Positions 55,563 through 64,000 of a DNA stretch of 64,000 nt are shown here, piece after piece (positions within the stretch are counted from its first letter, which is position 1; every line of letters begins with the position of its first letter). Position numbers and translations under genes: made by a program. The DNA lies in NCBI RefSeq assembly GCF_002197755.1, contig NZ_NHOT01000003.1:248001-312000 (forward strand). The letters run 5' to 3'. Under the pieces are notes generated by a model that made no database searches, was not told where the DNA came from, and worked only from the letters and a program-made list of their open reading frames with translations. This DNA is from Pedobacter sp. AJM (lineage in GTDB: Bacteria > Bacteroidota > Bacteroidia > Sphingobacteriales > Sphingobacteriaceae).

Positions 55563-57899
55563 ATGAAATTTGCTGTAAAACCAAAATGTATTTTCTTTAT
55601 TTTGCTGATGCTTGTATCCACCAGCATCTGGTGTCAGGCACAGCAGGCAAAAACCAAACCAACTGATTCTGTTAATACCATTCCTGATACACTCCTTTTT
55701 AAAATTCAAACGGCCCAGTCTGCCATTACGGAAATCAACGCGGCCAACAAAAAGGGATATGACCTGGATGCCATTCAGCGCCAGTTTAATACGGTAAAAG
55801 AAAATGTAAACCCATTGGTTATATCTTTTAAGGCTAAGGAGGAACTTGATACCAAAAACCTGTTGAGTTTTGATCTTATTTTGCGAGATGCAGATACCAG
55901 ATTAAAAAATATTACGGCTATTTTAGTACAAAACAGCAATGCTCTTCAAAAAATGTCTGACCAGGTAGTTAGCCTGAGCAGCGATACCCTACTGCAAAAC
56001 AACAATGGCGAGGATGGCCGGAAACTATATCATCAACAGATCAGTGAAATTAAATCGCGATTACAGGAGGCTGGAAAATTAACAGGTGAAAACCTAAGTC
56101 AGGTCAATGTACTTCTGGCCAATACTTCTGCATTAAATGTAGTGGTAAATGATTTGCGTGCACAAACTGCTGAAAAACTGGCGCTTTCAGGCAAACTCGC
56201 TTTGCGCAAACGGAATCCATACCTTTGGCATGCCACGCTCCAAAACCCGGCCAGCAAAACCACTGGTAATTTAATTGCATCATCATATCAGGGGCAGCAA
56301 CAAATTCTCAAATACTTTATTCATTCTACCTGGGATAACCGTTTTCTGGCCATCTTAATTTCCGTTGTCTTTTTTATCTGGGTGCACCGAAACTTCAAAA
56401 GTTCCAGGCGTGCGGCAATCAGGCGCCAGCTTGGTGACCTGAAATTCGAATACCTCAAACCCTTCCCGATTTTTTCAACGCTGATTGTATTGTTAAACAT
56501 TACGCCGCTTTTCGAACCCGATGCACCAGCACTATACATTGAATTGATTCAGCTTTTACTACTGGCTGTGATGTCGGTTCACCTCTGGAACACTTTAGAA
56601 AAAAAACAGTTGCGTTTCTGGCTGATGCTCATGGCTTTATATACCATCATGATTATCGGAAATGCCGGAGTAGATGATACGCTTCCACTTCGTGTGGTGC
56701 TGATTGCCATTAACATTTTCTTTATATGGATTGGCATTCAGCTATTTAATAAGGTAACTTTTAAGGAATTTTCCAAAAAATATATCCGCACTGTACTGAT
56801 AATCCTCATTTTAATGAATGCGCTCTCCGTATTGCTGAATCTTTTTGGCAGGGTTGATATGGCCAAAGTAACCAGTGTTACCGGAGTGATTGGCCTCATT
56901 CAGTTAATTGGTTTGAGTGTGTTTATGCAGATTATGCTTGATGCACTGGATCTGCAGATGAAAATCAGTTCCTGCAATAATGGTCTTTTTTCGAGAATCA
57001 ACCACATGAAAACAAAAGCCAAATTTAAAAAGGGGCTTTCTGTACTTTGTGTTTTATTATGGGTAATCGTATTGCTTATCAACCTGAGTCTGATTGGAGG
57101 CCTCTGGCAATGGATCAGCGAAATACTGTCAAAACCGAGGGTATTCGGCAGCATTCACTTCAGCCTTGGTAACATCGTATTTTTTATTGTCATTATCTAC
57201 ATCGCCAATAAACTACAGAAACATGTTCCCTTATTGTTTGGTGAGGAGCGCATTACCTTTAATGAAGATAGTGGTCATAAGGGGTCAAAAGTGGCATTGG
57301 TTCGCCTGGTGATCATTGTTTTGGGCGTATTACTGGCCGTAATGGCTTCAGGTTTACCAATGGATAAGCTTACGGTTGTTTTAGGTGCATTTGGTGTAGG
57401 TATTGGTTTAGGGATGCAGAATATCGTTAATAATTTTGTTTCCGGAATTATTCTGATTTTCGAAAAACCCTTCCGTATAGGCGATTATGTTGAACTCGCC
57501 GATAAAAAAGGCAAGGTTCGGGATATCGGAATCCGCTCCAGTAAACTCCTTACCCCTCAGGGTTCTGAAGTCATCATTCCCAATGGTGATTTACTTTCAG
57601 GACGTTTGGTAAACTGGACCTTAGGGAATGATTTCATTAAAACCGAACTCGTTTTTAAAGTAAGTGCAGAAAGTGATTTTGAAGACATCAAAAAAATTAT
57701 CTCGGGCATGTTAAATGAAGCGGAAAATACCGTAAAAAAACTACCTCCTGAAGTTTTACTGAATAACATTACAGCCGACAGTTTAGAAATTAAGGTCCTG
57801 CTCTGGATTAACAATATTTATGTGGAAGCAGAATTTAAGAGTGATTTCCTTCAACAGCTGGTTAAAAAATTAAAGGATGCCAGCGTTAAAATCATGTAG
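55563..57899 (+). CDS. Large MscS-type mechanosensitive channel
   Basis: 778 aa. Signal peptide about 1-27 (WCQAQQ); a periplasmic helical domain to about 240; several membrane helices between about 258 and 590; then the pore-lining helix and MscS core: VVLGAFGVGIGLGMQNIVNN, FVSGIILIFEKPFRIGDYVE, GIRSSKLLTPQGSEVIIPNG, and the C-terminal alpha/beta vestibule to about 770. It protects against hypo-osmotic shock. The size and N-terminal extension resemble the MscK/YbiO-like class. Confidence 0.92.
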   Translation: MKFAVKPKCIFFILLMLVSTSIWCQAQQAKTKPTDSVNTIPDTLLFKIQTAQSAITEINAANKKGYDLDAIQRQFNTVKENVNPLVISFKAKEELDTKNLLSFDLILRDADTRLKNITAILVQNSNALQKMSDQVVSLSSDTLLQNNNGEDGRKLYHQQISEIKSRLQEAGKLTGENLSQVNVLLANTSALNVVVNDLRAQTAEKLALSGKLALRKRNPYLWHATLQNPASKTTGNLIASSYQGQQQILKYFIHSTWDNRFLAILISVVFFIWVHRNFKSSRRAAIRRQLGDLKFEYLKPFPIFSTLIVLLNITPLFEPDAPALYIELIQLLLLAVMSVHLWNTLEKKQLRFWLMLMALYTIMIIGNAGVDDTLPLRVVLIAINIFFIWIGIQLFNKVTFKEFSKKYIRTVLIILILMNALSVLLNLFGRVDMAKVTSVTGVIGLIQLIGLSVFMQIMLDALDLQMKISSCNNGLFSRINHMKTKAKFKKGLSVLCVLLWVIVLLINLSLIGGLWQWISEILSKPRVFGSIHFSLGNIVFFIVIIYIANKLQKHVPLLFGEERITFNEDSGHKGSKVALVRLVIIVLGVLLAVMASGLPMDKLTVVLGAFGVGIGLGMQNIVNNFVSGIILIFEKPFRIGDYVELADKKGKVRDIGIRSSKLLTPQGSEVIIPNGDLLSGRLVNWTLGNDFIKTELVFKVSAESDFEDIKKIISGMLNEAENTVKKLPPEVLLNNITADSLEIKVLLWINNIYVEAEFKSDFLQQLVKKLKDASVKIM

Positions 57900-58023
57900 T
57901 GGCTGATGCGTGTATTTTATATTTATCAGAGAGAATTTTAGCATCAGGTCATTTGTCTAAAACTTTTTTCAAATGTTTAAAGTTGTGTAATTGGGGATCT
58001 CCGAACTACAAAACAGATTTACA

Positions 58024-58494
58024 ATGACAAAAACAACACTAAACGTTAACCAGCAACGTTATGAGCTTAACCTGCTTCCATGGGTTTCGTTACTTGATGC
58101 CTTGCGTGAACACCTTAAACTTACCGGGACTAAAAAAGGTTGCGACCATGGTCAGTGTGGTGCCTGTACCATTATCTGTGATGGCAAGCGAATATTAAGC
58201 TGTATGACCCTGGCGGTAATGAAAAATGATTCAGAAATCACCACTATAGAAGGTATTTCTGATGGTGAATCCCTTCATCCCATTCAGCAAGCTTTTATTG
58301 ATCACGATGCATTTCAATGCGGTTATTGTACTCCCGGACAAATTTGCAGCGCTATTGGAATGTTGAAAGAAGGTCATGCCCATACGCGTGAAGAAGTTCA
58401 GGAACTCATGAGTGGCAACATCTGCCGTTGCGGTGCAAATGTGGGTATTATTGATGCGATTATGCAGGTTAAAGACGGAGGTACACATGAATAA
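58024..58494 (+). CDS. Aldehyde oxidoreductase [2Fe-2S] subunit (PaoA type)
   Basis: 156-aa iron-sulfur subunit of a xanthine-oxidase-family molybdoenzyme. Two cluster motifs: GCDHGQCGACTIICDGK (plant ferredoxin-like) and CGYCTPGQICSAIG with GNICRCGAN. The ATG at 58024 is preferred to an upstream in-frame start. No Tat signal is seen, unlike E. coli PaoA, so the complex is probably cytoplasmic. The stop codon overlaps the next gene by 8 bp, indicating tight translational coupling. Confidence 0.94.
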   Translation: MTKTTLNVNQQRYELNLLPWVSLLDALREHLKLTGTKKGCDHGQCGACTIICDGKRILSCMTLAVMKNDSEITTIEGISDGESLHPIQQAFIDHDAFQCGYCTPGQICSAIGMLKEGHAHTREEVQELMSGNICRCGANVGIIDAIMQVKDGGTHE

Positions 58495-59506
58495 TTTTGA
58501 ATATAAACAAGCTACCAATATTCACGATGCTTTAGATCTGGTTAACCAGAAACCTGATGCCGTATTTATTGCCGGGGGAACCAATTTAATCGACTTGTGG
58601 AAATATGACCTTACACATCCTTCCCAACTCATCGATATCAATCATATCCCTGAAAACGATGAGATTTCTATACAAAAAGATGGTAAAATCCGTCTCGGGG
58701 CTGCAGTAAAAAATGCAGACACTGCATATCATCCTTTAATTGAACAAAAATATCCCCTGCTTTCCAGAGCTATTCTGGCTGGCGCTTCGGCGCAGATCCG
58801 AAACATGGCCAGTAATGGCGGTAACCTGCTGCAGCGCACCAGGTGTTATTACTTTTATGACCCGGATGTACCATGCAATAAACGCAATCCGGGATCTGGT
58901 TGCCCGGCCAAAGCCGGGTACAATAGAATCCATGCCATTCTGGGTACGAGTGATGCATGTATTGCGGTTTTTCCTTCAGATATGTGCATCGCCCTCGCCG
59001 CACTTGATGCTACTGTAAACGTGAGCGGACCAAATGGCAACCGCAGCATTCCTTTCGCATCCTTTCATCGGCTACCAGATAACCGCCCTGACCTGGACAA
59101 CACTTTAGAGCAGGGAGAAATCATCACTTCCATTGATCTGCCTCAAGATGATTTTTCCGAAAATTATTCTTATCTGAAACTAAGAGACCGCCACTCCTAT
59201 GCTTTTGCATTGGTATCAGTAGCTACAGCATTTAAGCTGAATGGAAATACCATTGAATTAGCCAGAATTGCTTTAGGTGGTGTAGCCCACAAACCCTGGC
59301 GCAATATTGAAGCGGAAGAATTCTTAAAAAATAAGGAAGCAAATGCTGAAAACTTTTCTGCAGCAGCTGATATGATATTAAAAGGTGCAAAAGGATTTGG
59401 TCATAATGATTTTAAAATCAGCCTTGCTAAAAAGGCCATTATCAGAAACGGACTTATGGCATTAAACCCGTCCAGTCAGTTGCCTGGTGCTCAACCATCA
59501 GCATAA
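58487..59506 (+). CDS. Aldehyde oxidoreductase FAD subunit with [4Fe-4S] loop (PaoB type)
   Basis: 339 aa from the ATG at 58487, overlapping the previous gene. The FAD-binding part has AGGTNLIDLWK and GASAQIRNMASNGGNLLQRT. Next is a Cys-rich insertion, RCYYFYDPDVPCNKRNPGSG followed by CPAKAGYNRIHAILG and DACIAV, matching the extra [4Fe-4S] cluster known in E. coli PaoB. The C-terminal CO-dehydrogenase-flavoprotein-like domain ends the chain. It passes electrons from the Mo and Fe-S centres to the acceptor. Confidence 0.93.
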   Translation: MNNFEYKQATNIHDALDLVNQKPDAVFIAGGTNLIDLWKYDLTHPSQLIDINHIPENDEISIQKDGKIRLGAAVKNADTAYHPLIEQKYPLLSRAILAGASAQIRNMASNGGNLLQRTRCYYFYDPDVPCNKRNPGSGCPAKAGYNRIHAILGTSDACIAVFPSDMCIALAALDATVNVSGPNGNRSIPFASFHRLPDNRPDLDNTLEQGEIITSIDLPQDDFSENYSYLKLRDRHSYAFALVSVATAFKLNGNTIELARIALGGVAHKPWRNIEAEEFLKNKEANAENFSAAADMILKGAKGFGHNDFKISLAKKAIIRNGLMALNPSSQLPGAQPSA

Positions 59507-59523
59507 TAATTTTACGAGAACAC

Positions 59524-61767
59524 ATGGAAATGGATACAAATAAAACGGTAGGTAAGCCAGTTAGTCGTTTAGAAGGTAAACTCAAAGTAACCGGAATAGC
59601 CAAATATGCCGCTGAATATGAGGTTGACAATTTACTTTATGGTTATGTAGTAAACAGCATGATCACCAAAGGAAAAATTTTAAGTATTGATGTAAGTAAA
59701 GCAATGGCACTGCCTGGTGTGATTGAAGTACTTACCCATGAAAACCGGACCAGGCTGGCTTGGTTTGATTTGCAGTATACTGATATGGATGCCCCTCCGG
59801 GAACGGTTTTTAAACCGCTTTATGATGAAAATATTTTATACAATGGCCAGCCAATTGCCTTAGTGGTGGCCGAAAGTTTTGAAATGGCACGCTTTGCAGC
59901 TACACAGGTTATTTTTAAATATAAAGAAGAACCTTTTCAAACCAGTCTGGAGCATCACCTGGATCAATCAAGAGTAGCAAAAAAAGGATTTGCTACCGCA
60001 TTGAAACCACCTCCACCACCGCCAACAGGCGATTTTGAAAAAGCCTATCAACAGGCTGAGGTGAAAGTAGATGCGACCTACACCCATGGTACCGAACACC
60101 ATAACCCTATTGAACTTTTCGCCACCACAACCGTTTATCAGGGCAACGGTAAACTCACCATTTACGATAAAACACAGGGCACCATTAATAATCAGTTGTA
60201 TGTAGCCAACATTTTCGGACTCAAATATAAAAATGTAAGGGTACTGGCACCATTTGTAGGTGGTGGATTTGGCTCAGGCCTTCGCCCCCAATACCAGTTA
60301 TTTTTATGTGTAATGGCGGCACTGCACCTCAAACGGAATGTTCGGGTGGTATTAGACCGGAAACAGATGTTTTCATTTACCCACCGCCCGCCAACCGTAC
60401 AAAACCTGCGCTTTGCAACCGATACTGATGGCAAACTTACGGCGATGAATCATTCATCGAAGAGCGAAACCTCTTCATTTGAGGATTACTTTGAACCGAT
60501 TGCCTCCTGGAGTCACCGGCTTTATCCGGCACCTCATACCTTATTTGAACAGGAACTTGTGCCACTGGATGTTTATACGCCAATGGATATGCGTGCACCT
60601 GGCGGAAGTACAGCCCTACATGCTATTGAGTGCACCATGGATGAACTTTCCTATAAGCTTAATATCGATCCGTTGGAATTACGCTTAATCAATTATACAG
60701 AAATGGACCCATCTGCCGGCAAACCCTATACCAGTAAAGCCCTGAAAGCCTGCTACCTGGAAGCTGCTGACCAATTTGGCTGGGAAAAACGAACGCCAAA
60801 ACCAAGAAGCATGGAACGTGGCAATAAGTTGATTGGTTATGGCATGGCTACCGGAATATGGGATGCCTTTCAGTTTCCATCGCGTGTGGAAGCCATGATT
60901 ACCGCAGATGGAAAAATGATACTGAATAATGCAGTAACGGATATTGGTACCGGTACGTTTACGGTAATGACGCAGATTGCAGCAGATGAACTCGGACTTC
61001 CGCTGGAAGAAGTGGATTTCCGCTATGGGGATAGCAAAAAGCCATTTTCGATGTTTCAGGGTGGTTCAGCGATGACCTCCTCTACCGGCGTAGCCATTGT
61101 AATCGCAGCAAAGGAACTCAGAAAAAAATTAGCCAAGAAAGCCAGGGAAATGCCCCACTCTCCTTTTAAAAAGGTTGAAGACGCGGAGCTGACTTTCAGC
61201 AATGGTAACATTATTTTAAATAACGATCCGAATATTTCCGTATCATTTAAAGATATCATCGCCTTTAATAAAGGCAAGGTAATCAAAACAACCAATATGG
61301 GAAAGCCACATCTGCTTAAACTAAAAAAATACAGTCTGGCTACACATAGTGCCTCTTTTGTGGAAGTGGAAGTGGATAAAGATCTGGGCACTGTTACCGT
61401 AACCCGGGCAGTAACCGCTGTTGCGGCAGGAAAGATCATTAATCCTAAGACAGCTAAAAGTCAGGTTTATGGATCGATGGTTTGGGGAATCAGCAAAGCG
61501 CTTCATGAAGAAACCATTATGGATGAAAACCTGGGTAAATATATCAATGCCAACCTGGGCGAATACCACCTTCCGGTTCATGCTGATATCCGCCAGCTTG
61601 AGGTTATTTTTGCCGAGGAAAATGATGAGCTAATTAATGAACTTGGCGTGAAGGGTGTTGGTGAAATTGGCCTTGTAGGTATGCCTGCTGCCATTTCAAA
61701 TGCCATTTATCATGCCACCGGAAAGCGCATTAATAAATTACCTATTCATTTTGATGAGCTGATATAA
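59524..61767 (+). CDS. Aldehyde oxidoreductase molybdopterin subunit (PaoC type)
   Basis: 747-aa catalytic subunit binding the Mo-cytosine-dinucleotide cofactor. Landmarks: N-terminal GKPVSRLEGKLKVTGIAKYA; FVGGGFGSGLRP (Mo-site loop); MRAPGGSTALHAIECTMDEL; GGSAMTSSTGVAI; catalytic Glu714 in GVGEIGLVGMP. A KPPPPPPTG stretch near residue 165 is a surface linker. It hydroxylates aldehydes to acids using water. The molybdate transporter genes are 750 bp downstream on the other strand. Confidence 0.94.
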   Translation: MEMDTNKTVGKPVSRLEGKLKVTGIAKYAAEYEVDNLLYGYVVNSMITKGKILSIDVSKAMALPGVIEVLTHENRTRLAWFDLQYTDMDAPPGTVFKPLYDENILYNGQPIALVVAESFEMARFAATQVIFKYKEEPFQTSLEHHLDQSRVAKKGFATALKPPPPPPTGDFEKAYQQAEVKVDATYTHGTEHHNPIELFATTTVYQGNGKLTIYDKTQGTINNQLYVANIFGLKYKNVRVLAPFVGGGFGSGLRPQYQLFLCVMAALHLKRNVRVVLDRKQMFSFTHRPPTVQNLRFATDTDGKLTAMNHSSKSETSSFEDYFEPIASWSHRLYPAPHTLFEQELVPLDVYTPMDMRAPGGSTALHAIECTMDELSYKLNIDPLELRLINYTEMDPSAGKPYTSKALKACYLEAADQFGWEKRTPKPRSMERGNKLIGYGMATGIWDAFQFPSRVEAMITADGKMILNNAVTDIGTGTFTVMTQIAADELGLPLEEVDFRYGDSKKPFSMFQGGSAMTSSTGVAIVIAAKELRKKLAKKAREMPHSPFKKVEDAELTFSNGNIILNNDPNISVSFKDIIAFNKGKVIKTTNMGKPHLLKLKKYSLATHSASFVEVEVDKDLGTVTVTRAVTAVAAGKIINPKTAKSQVYGSMVWGISKALHEETIMDENLGKYINANLGEYHLPVHADIRQLEVIFAEENDELINELGVKGVGEIGLVGMPAAISNAIYHATGKRINKLPIHFDELI

Positions 61768-61798
61768 CTTTTATCAGCGGCCTTGCCGATAGTAGAAA

Positions 61799-62497
61799 AT
61801 GAACCTTAATAAATTATGGATAATGGTCATTCCATTGTTGATCGCATTTCAAACAGCTGCCCAGACTGAAAATACCGGGTGGCTGTTCATTTCCCACAGT
61901 CAGCAAGTAAGCCAGAAATTTGACATCATGGCTGATGTGCAAGTCCGGTCGGCTGATCAGCTGAATGGCTTTTCAGCATTGCTTCTTCGCACAGCTTTAA
62001 ATTATAATTTTAATAAACACCATTCTATTGCTGCTGGCTATGCTTTTTTAGGAAAATGGGAAAATGATGAATCAGCAATCAAGATACTTCATCCCGAAAA
62101 CCGGATTTACCAGCAATATCTTTTTAATGCCAATACCGGACGTACAGAATGGACGCTAAGATTTAGGCTGGAACAACGTTTCATGACGCAGCAAGATCAG
62201 ACAGATTTTTCACAACGGAGCCGTTTTTTTACTGCGGTGCAGGTTCCGCTTCTGGCAAATGAAGATTTCAGTAAAGGTTTTTATACAGGCTTTCAGAATG
62301 AATTATTTCTGAATGTCATCAACAAGAAAAATGTAAACGGCAGCATATTTGATCAAAATCGCTCTGCTGTTTCTATGGGCTACCGGTGGAACAAAAAAAT
62401 AGATATGGAATTCGGCTACCTCTTATGGGCACAAAAGGAAGAGGACAATTCTGCTAAAACCAATGTTTGGCAGTTGATGATCACCACCAGTTTCTGA
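61799..62497 (+). CDS. DUF2490 outer-membrane protein
   Basis: 232 aa with signal peptide about 1-22 (LLIAFQTAAQ). The remainder is amphipathic strands (GWLFISHSQQVSQKFDIMAD, WTLRFRLEQRFM, GFYTGFQNELFLNV, MEFGYLLWAQ) with terminal TTSF, giving a barrel of about 10-12 strands as in the DUF2490 family. It lies 31 bp after the molybdopterin subunit, so it is cotranscribed, although a functional tie to a cytoplasmic enzyme is unclear. Confidence 0.85.
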   Translation: MNLNKLWIMVIPLLIAFQTAAQTENTGWLFISHSQQVSQKFDIMADVQVRSADQLNGFSALLLRTALNYNFNKHHSIAAGYAFLGKWENDESAIKILHPENRIYQQYLFNANTGRTEWTLRFRLEQRFMTQQDQTDFSQRSRFFTAVQVPLLANEDFSKGFYTGFQNELFLNVINKKNVNGSIFDQNRSAVSMGYRWNKKIDMEFGYLLWAQKEEDNSAKTNVWQLMITTSF

Positions 62498-62512
62498 TCC
62501 TTTGAGGTAAGT

Positions 62513-63130
62513 TTATGCTTCCATTTTAAATACTGCCGGCGATGGATCAAGTATTTCATCGTCATGTGTCACCAGCAATACCGTTGTGCCCTGAACTAAG
62601 AATAAGGCCTGGAGTTTAGCGAGCAGTTTACTTTTCAGTTCCTTGTCAAGCGCTGAAAAAGATTCATCCATCATTAACAGATCAGGTTTTGTGGACAAAG
62701 CTCTTAAAATGGCCAGCCTTTGCTGTTGACCACCTGATAGCTGAGCAGGCAGGTGCTGACGAAAAACTTCCATCTCACCCAACTCCAGTAACTGACCGAT
62801 ATATGCCTGATCGGACGTACCATAGGCCAACTGTTTTTCAACCGTCATGTTCGGAAACAAGGCATAATCCTGAAAAACAAACCCAACATTTCTTTCCTGA
62901 ATTCTTTTCGAAAACTTTCTTTCAGCATCAAACCAAAGGGTATCCTTAAATTTAATCATTCCTTTTTCAGGGGTAATTAATCCGGCAATCATCTTCAGCA
63001 AAGTTGTTTTTCCTGCACCCGATGGTCCGGTAATCTGGGTAACTTTTCCAATATCGAATTGGGCTTTCACCCTTAAATCTTCCCAGCCTTTATAGGTTTT
63101 TATACGCTTATTAATATCGACTTCTATCAT
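62513..63130 (-). CDS. modC: Molybdate ABC transporter ATP-binding protein
   Basis: 205-aa ABC ATPase. Walker A GPSGAGKTTLLK, Q-loop FVFQDYALFPNM, signature LSGGQQQRLAI, Walker B LLMMDESFSALD, switch His in LLVTHDD. It lacks the C-terminal molybdate-binding (TOBE) domain found in longer ModC proteins. The start overlaps the permease stop by 4 bp. Assignment as molybdate rather than sulfate importer rests on the permease type, the partial binding protein and the neighbouring Mo-enzyme. Confidence 0.88.
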   Translation of the reverse strand: MIEVDINKRIKTYKGWEDLRVKAQFDIGKVTQITGPSGAGKTTLLKMIAGLITPEKGMIKFKDTLWFDAERKFSKRIQERNVGFVFQDYALFPNMTVEKQLAYGTSDQAYIGQLLELGEMEVFRQHLPAQLSGGQQQRLAILRALSTKPDLLMMDESFSALDKELKSKLLAKLQALFLVQGTTVLLVTHDDEILDPSPAVFKMEA

Positions 63131-63798
63131 TCAAATGGATTTTTGACTGCTTTTTTATTAAAGATGAAAACAGCCAGTACGATCGCAAAAGTAATGGCAA
63201 ACAATATCAGCGCATACTGATTGGCAGCCTCATAATCCATGGTTTCCACCGCATCATAAATGGCAATGGAAGCAACTTTTGTTACACCAGGGATGTTTCC
63301 TCCAATCATCAGTACCACGCCAAACTCACCAAGTGTATGGGCAAATGTAAGTACCGCAGCCGTATAGATGGATGCCTTTATATTGGGCAGCAGTACATAA
63401 ATAAAGGTTTGCCATTTGCTTTTACCCATGGTATAAGAAGCCTGCGCCAGTGTTTCAGGTAGATGTCCGAATGCGGATTTCACCGGACTAATCATAAAGG
63501 GAAGGCTATAAATAACAGATGCAAAGACCAATCCCTGAAAAGAAAAAACCAGGTGAAGGTTTAAATGCTCATACAGCCACTTCCCAAAACCGTTATTCGG
63601 ACTAAAGGCCAGCAGCAGGTAAAAACCTAAAACAGAAGGTGGCAGTACCAGGGGCATTGTGATAAAGGCTTCCAAAATAATTTTCGCCATGGTACTCTTT
63701 CCGGAAAGCCAGTAAGCAACCGGAATTCCGATTAACAGAAGTATTGCCGTGGTAATCAAGGCAAGTTTTAAACTGAGGTAAATCGGTTCAAAATCCAT
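63127..63798 (-). CDS. modB: Molybdate ABC transporter permease
   Basis: 223 aa with five to six membrane helices. The EAA-type loop that docks to the ATPase is LPETLAQASYTMGKSKWQTF. The N-terminal PIYLSLKLALITTAILLLIG and MPLVLPPSVLGFYLL, and AHTLGEFGVVLMIGGNIPG near the C-terminus, are typical of ModB. It directly follows the binding-protein gene and overlaps modC, forming the order modA-modB-modC. Confidence 0.93.
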   Translation of the reverse strand: MDFEPIYLSLKLALITTAILLLIGIPVAYWLSGKSTMAKIILEAFITMPLVLPPSVLGFYLLLAFSPNNGFGKWLYEHLNLHLVFSFQGLVFASVIYSLPFMISPVKSAFGHLPETLAQASYTMGKSKWQTFIYVLLPNIKASIYTAAVLTFAHTLGEFGVVLMIGGNIPGVTKVASIAIYDAVETMDYEAANQYALILFAITFAIVLAVFIFNKKAVKNPFE

Positions 63799-64000
63799 TT
63801 AACTTTTTTTTACTACAGGTAAATGATAGCCACTTTTCCTGATAATTTGTTGTGCAGAAGCAGAAGAAAGATAATTAAAAAATTTTGTCGCTTCCACAAG
63901 CTTTCCTTTTTTCGCATAGGCCAGTAAAATGGCACCTTGAGAAATCGTGCGATAACTTTCAGCGTCTACCCTGGCCCATTTCAATTTTGATTGATCACTG
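63799..64000 (-). CDS. modA: Molybdate-binding protein, C-terminal part (continues past window)
   Basis: Only the last 66 or so codons are inside the window; the frame is open to base 64000 (SDQSKLKWARVDAESYRTIS). The QGAILLAYAKKGKLVEATKF segment and the SSASAQQIIRKSGYHLPVV ending match the C-terminus of ModA-type periplasmic binding proteins. The stop abuts the permease start directly, so the genes are cotranscribed. Confidence 0.85.
   Translation of the reverse strand, partial: SDQSKLKWARVDAESYRTISQGAILLAYAKKGKLVEATKFFNYLSSASAQQIIRKSGYHLPVVKKS

Overview
The window looks like chromosome of a Bacteroidota species of the family Sphingobacteriaceae, most like Pedobacter. The reasons are a SusC/SusD pair, a FecR anti-sigma factor with its ECF sigma factor, LytS/LytTR two-component genes, many N-terminal lipoprotein signals, TAnnTTTG-type promoter sequences, few Shine-Dalgarno sites, and a GOB/PEDO-like class B3 metallo-beta-lactamase. 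No rRNA, tRNA, CRISPR array, phage or complete insertion sequence was found. The genus call is inference.

Layout. 1-10.2 kb is a mosaic of single genes: a dienelactone-hydrolase-like protein cut by the left edge, a cupin lipoprotein, an AT-rich AraC/GyrI regulator next to an inverted-repeat element, a frameshifted membrane protein gene, a metallophosphoesterase, a serine hydrolase, a cysteine desulfurase and an Lrp-type regulator. Small gene remnants lie between them. 10.9-16.8 kb is a complete FecI-FecR-TonB-receptor-PepSY iron-uptake and surface-signalling locus. 16.9-27.3 kb is mostly regulation: a membrane-anchored winged-helix protein divergent from a secreted propeller protein, a retropepsin-like protease, a LytS/LytTR pair, a second serine hydrolase, a chloramphenicol-acetyltransferase-like gene divergent from an AraC regulator with two direct repeats between them, and a Crp-family regulator with an HXXEE membrane protein.

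27.9-38.3 kb holds envelope and sugar-related genes: a GMC oxidoreductase with its Tat-exported small subunit, an outer-membrane barrel with a lipoprotein, an Fes-like esterase, a PQQ-type sugar dehydrogenase, the B3 metallo-beta-lactamase and a GH30 xylanase. 38.9-47.4 kb is one leftward SusC-SusD-phosphoinositide phospholipase C-alkaline phosphatase-PHP hydrolase locus. It reads as a phosphorus or phosphoinositide scavenging system rather than a glycan locus. 47.7-54.8 kb carries small hypothetical genes, a GAF-PAS-PAS protein, two related small secreted Cys proteins in a gene-poor AT-rich stretch, and a cytoplasmic alpha-amylase. 55-64 kb carries a holin-like membrane protein, an MscS channel, a three-subunit molybdenum aldehyde oxidoreductase (PaoABC type) with a DUF2490 protein, and convergent modABC molybdate transport genes that run off the right edge and could supply its metal.

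The best candidates for something undescribed are a duplicated nested-dyad array at 27607-27709, the pair of small four-cysteine secreted proteins at 50285-51963, and the SusCD-phospholipase C-phosphatase locus with a palindrome ahead of susC. All family assignments come from reading motifs by eye; no database search was possible.
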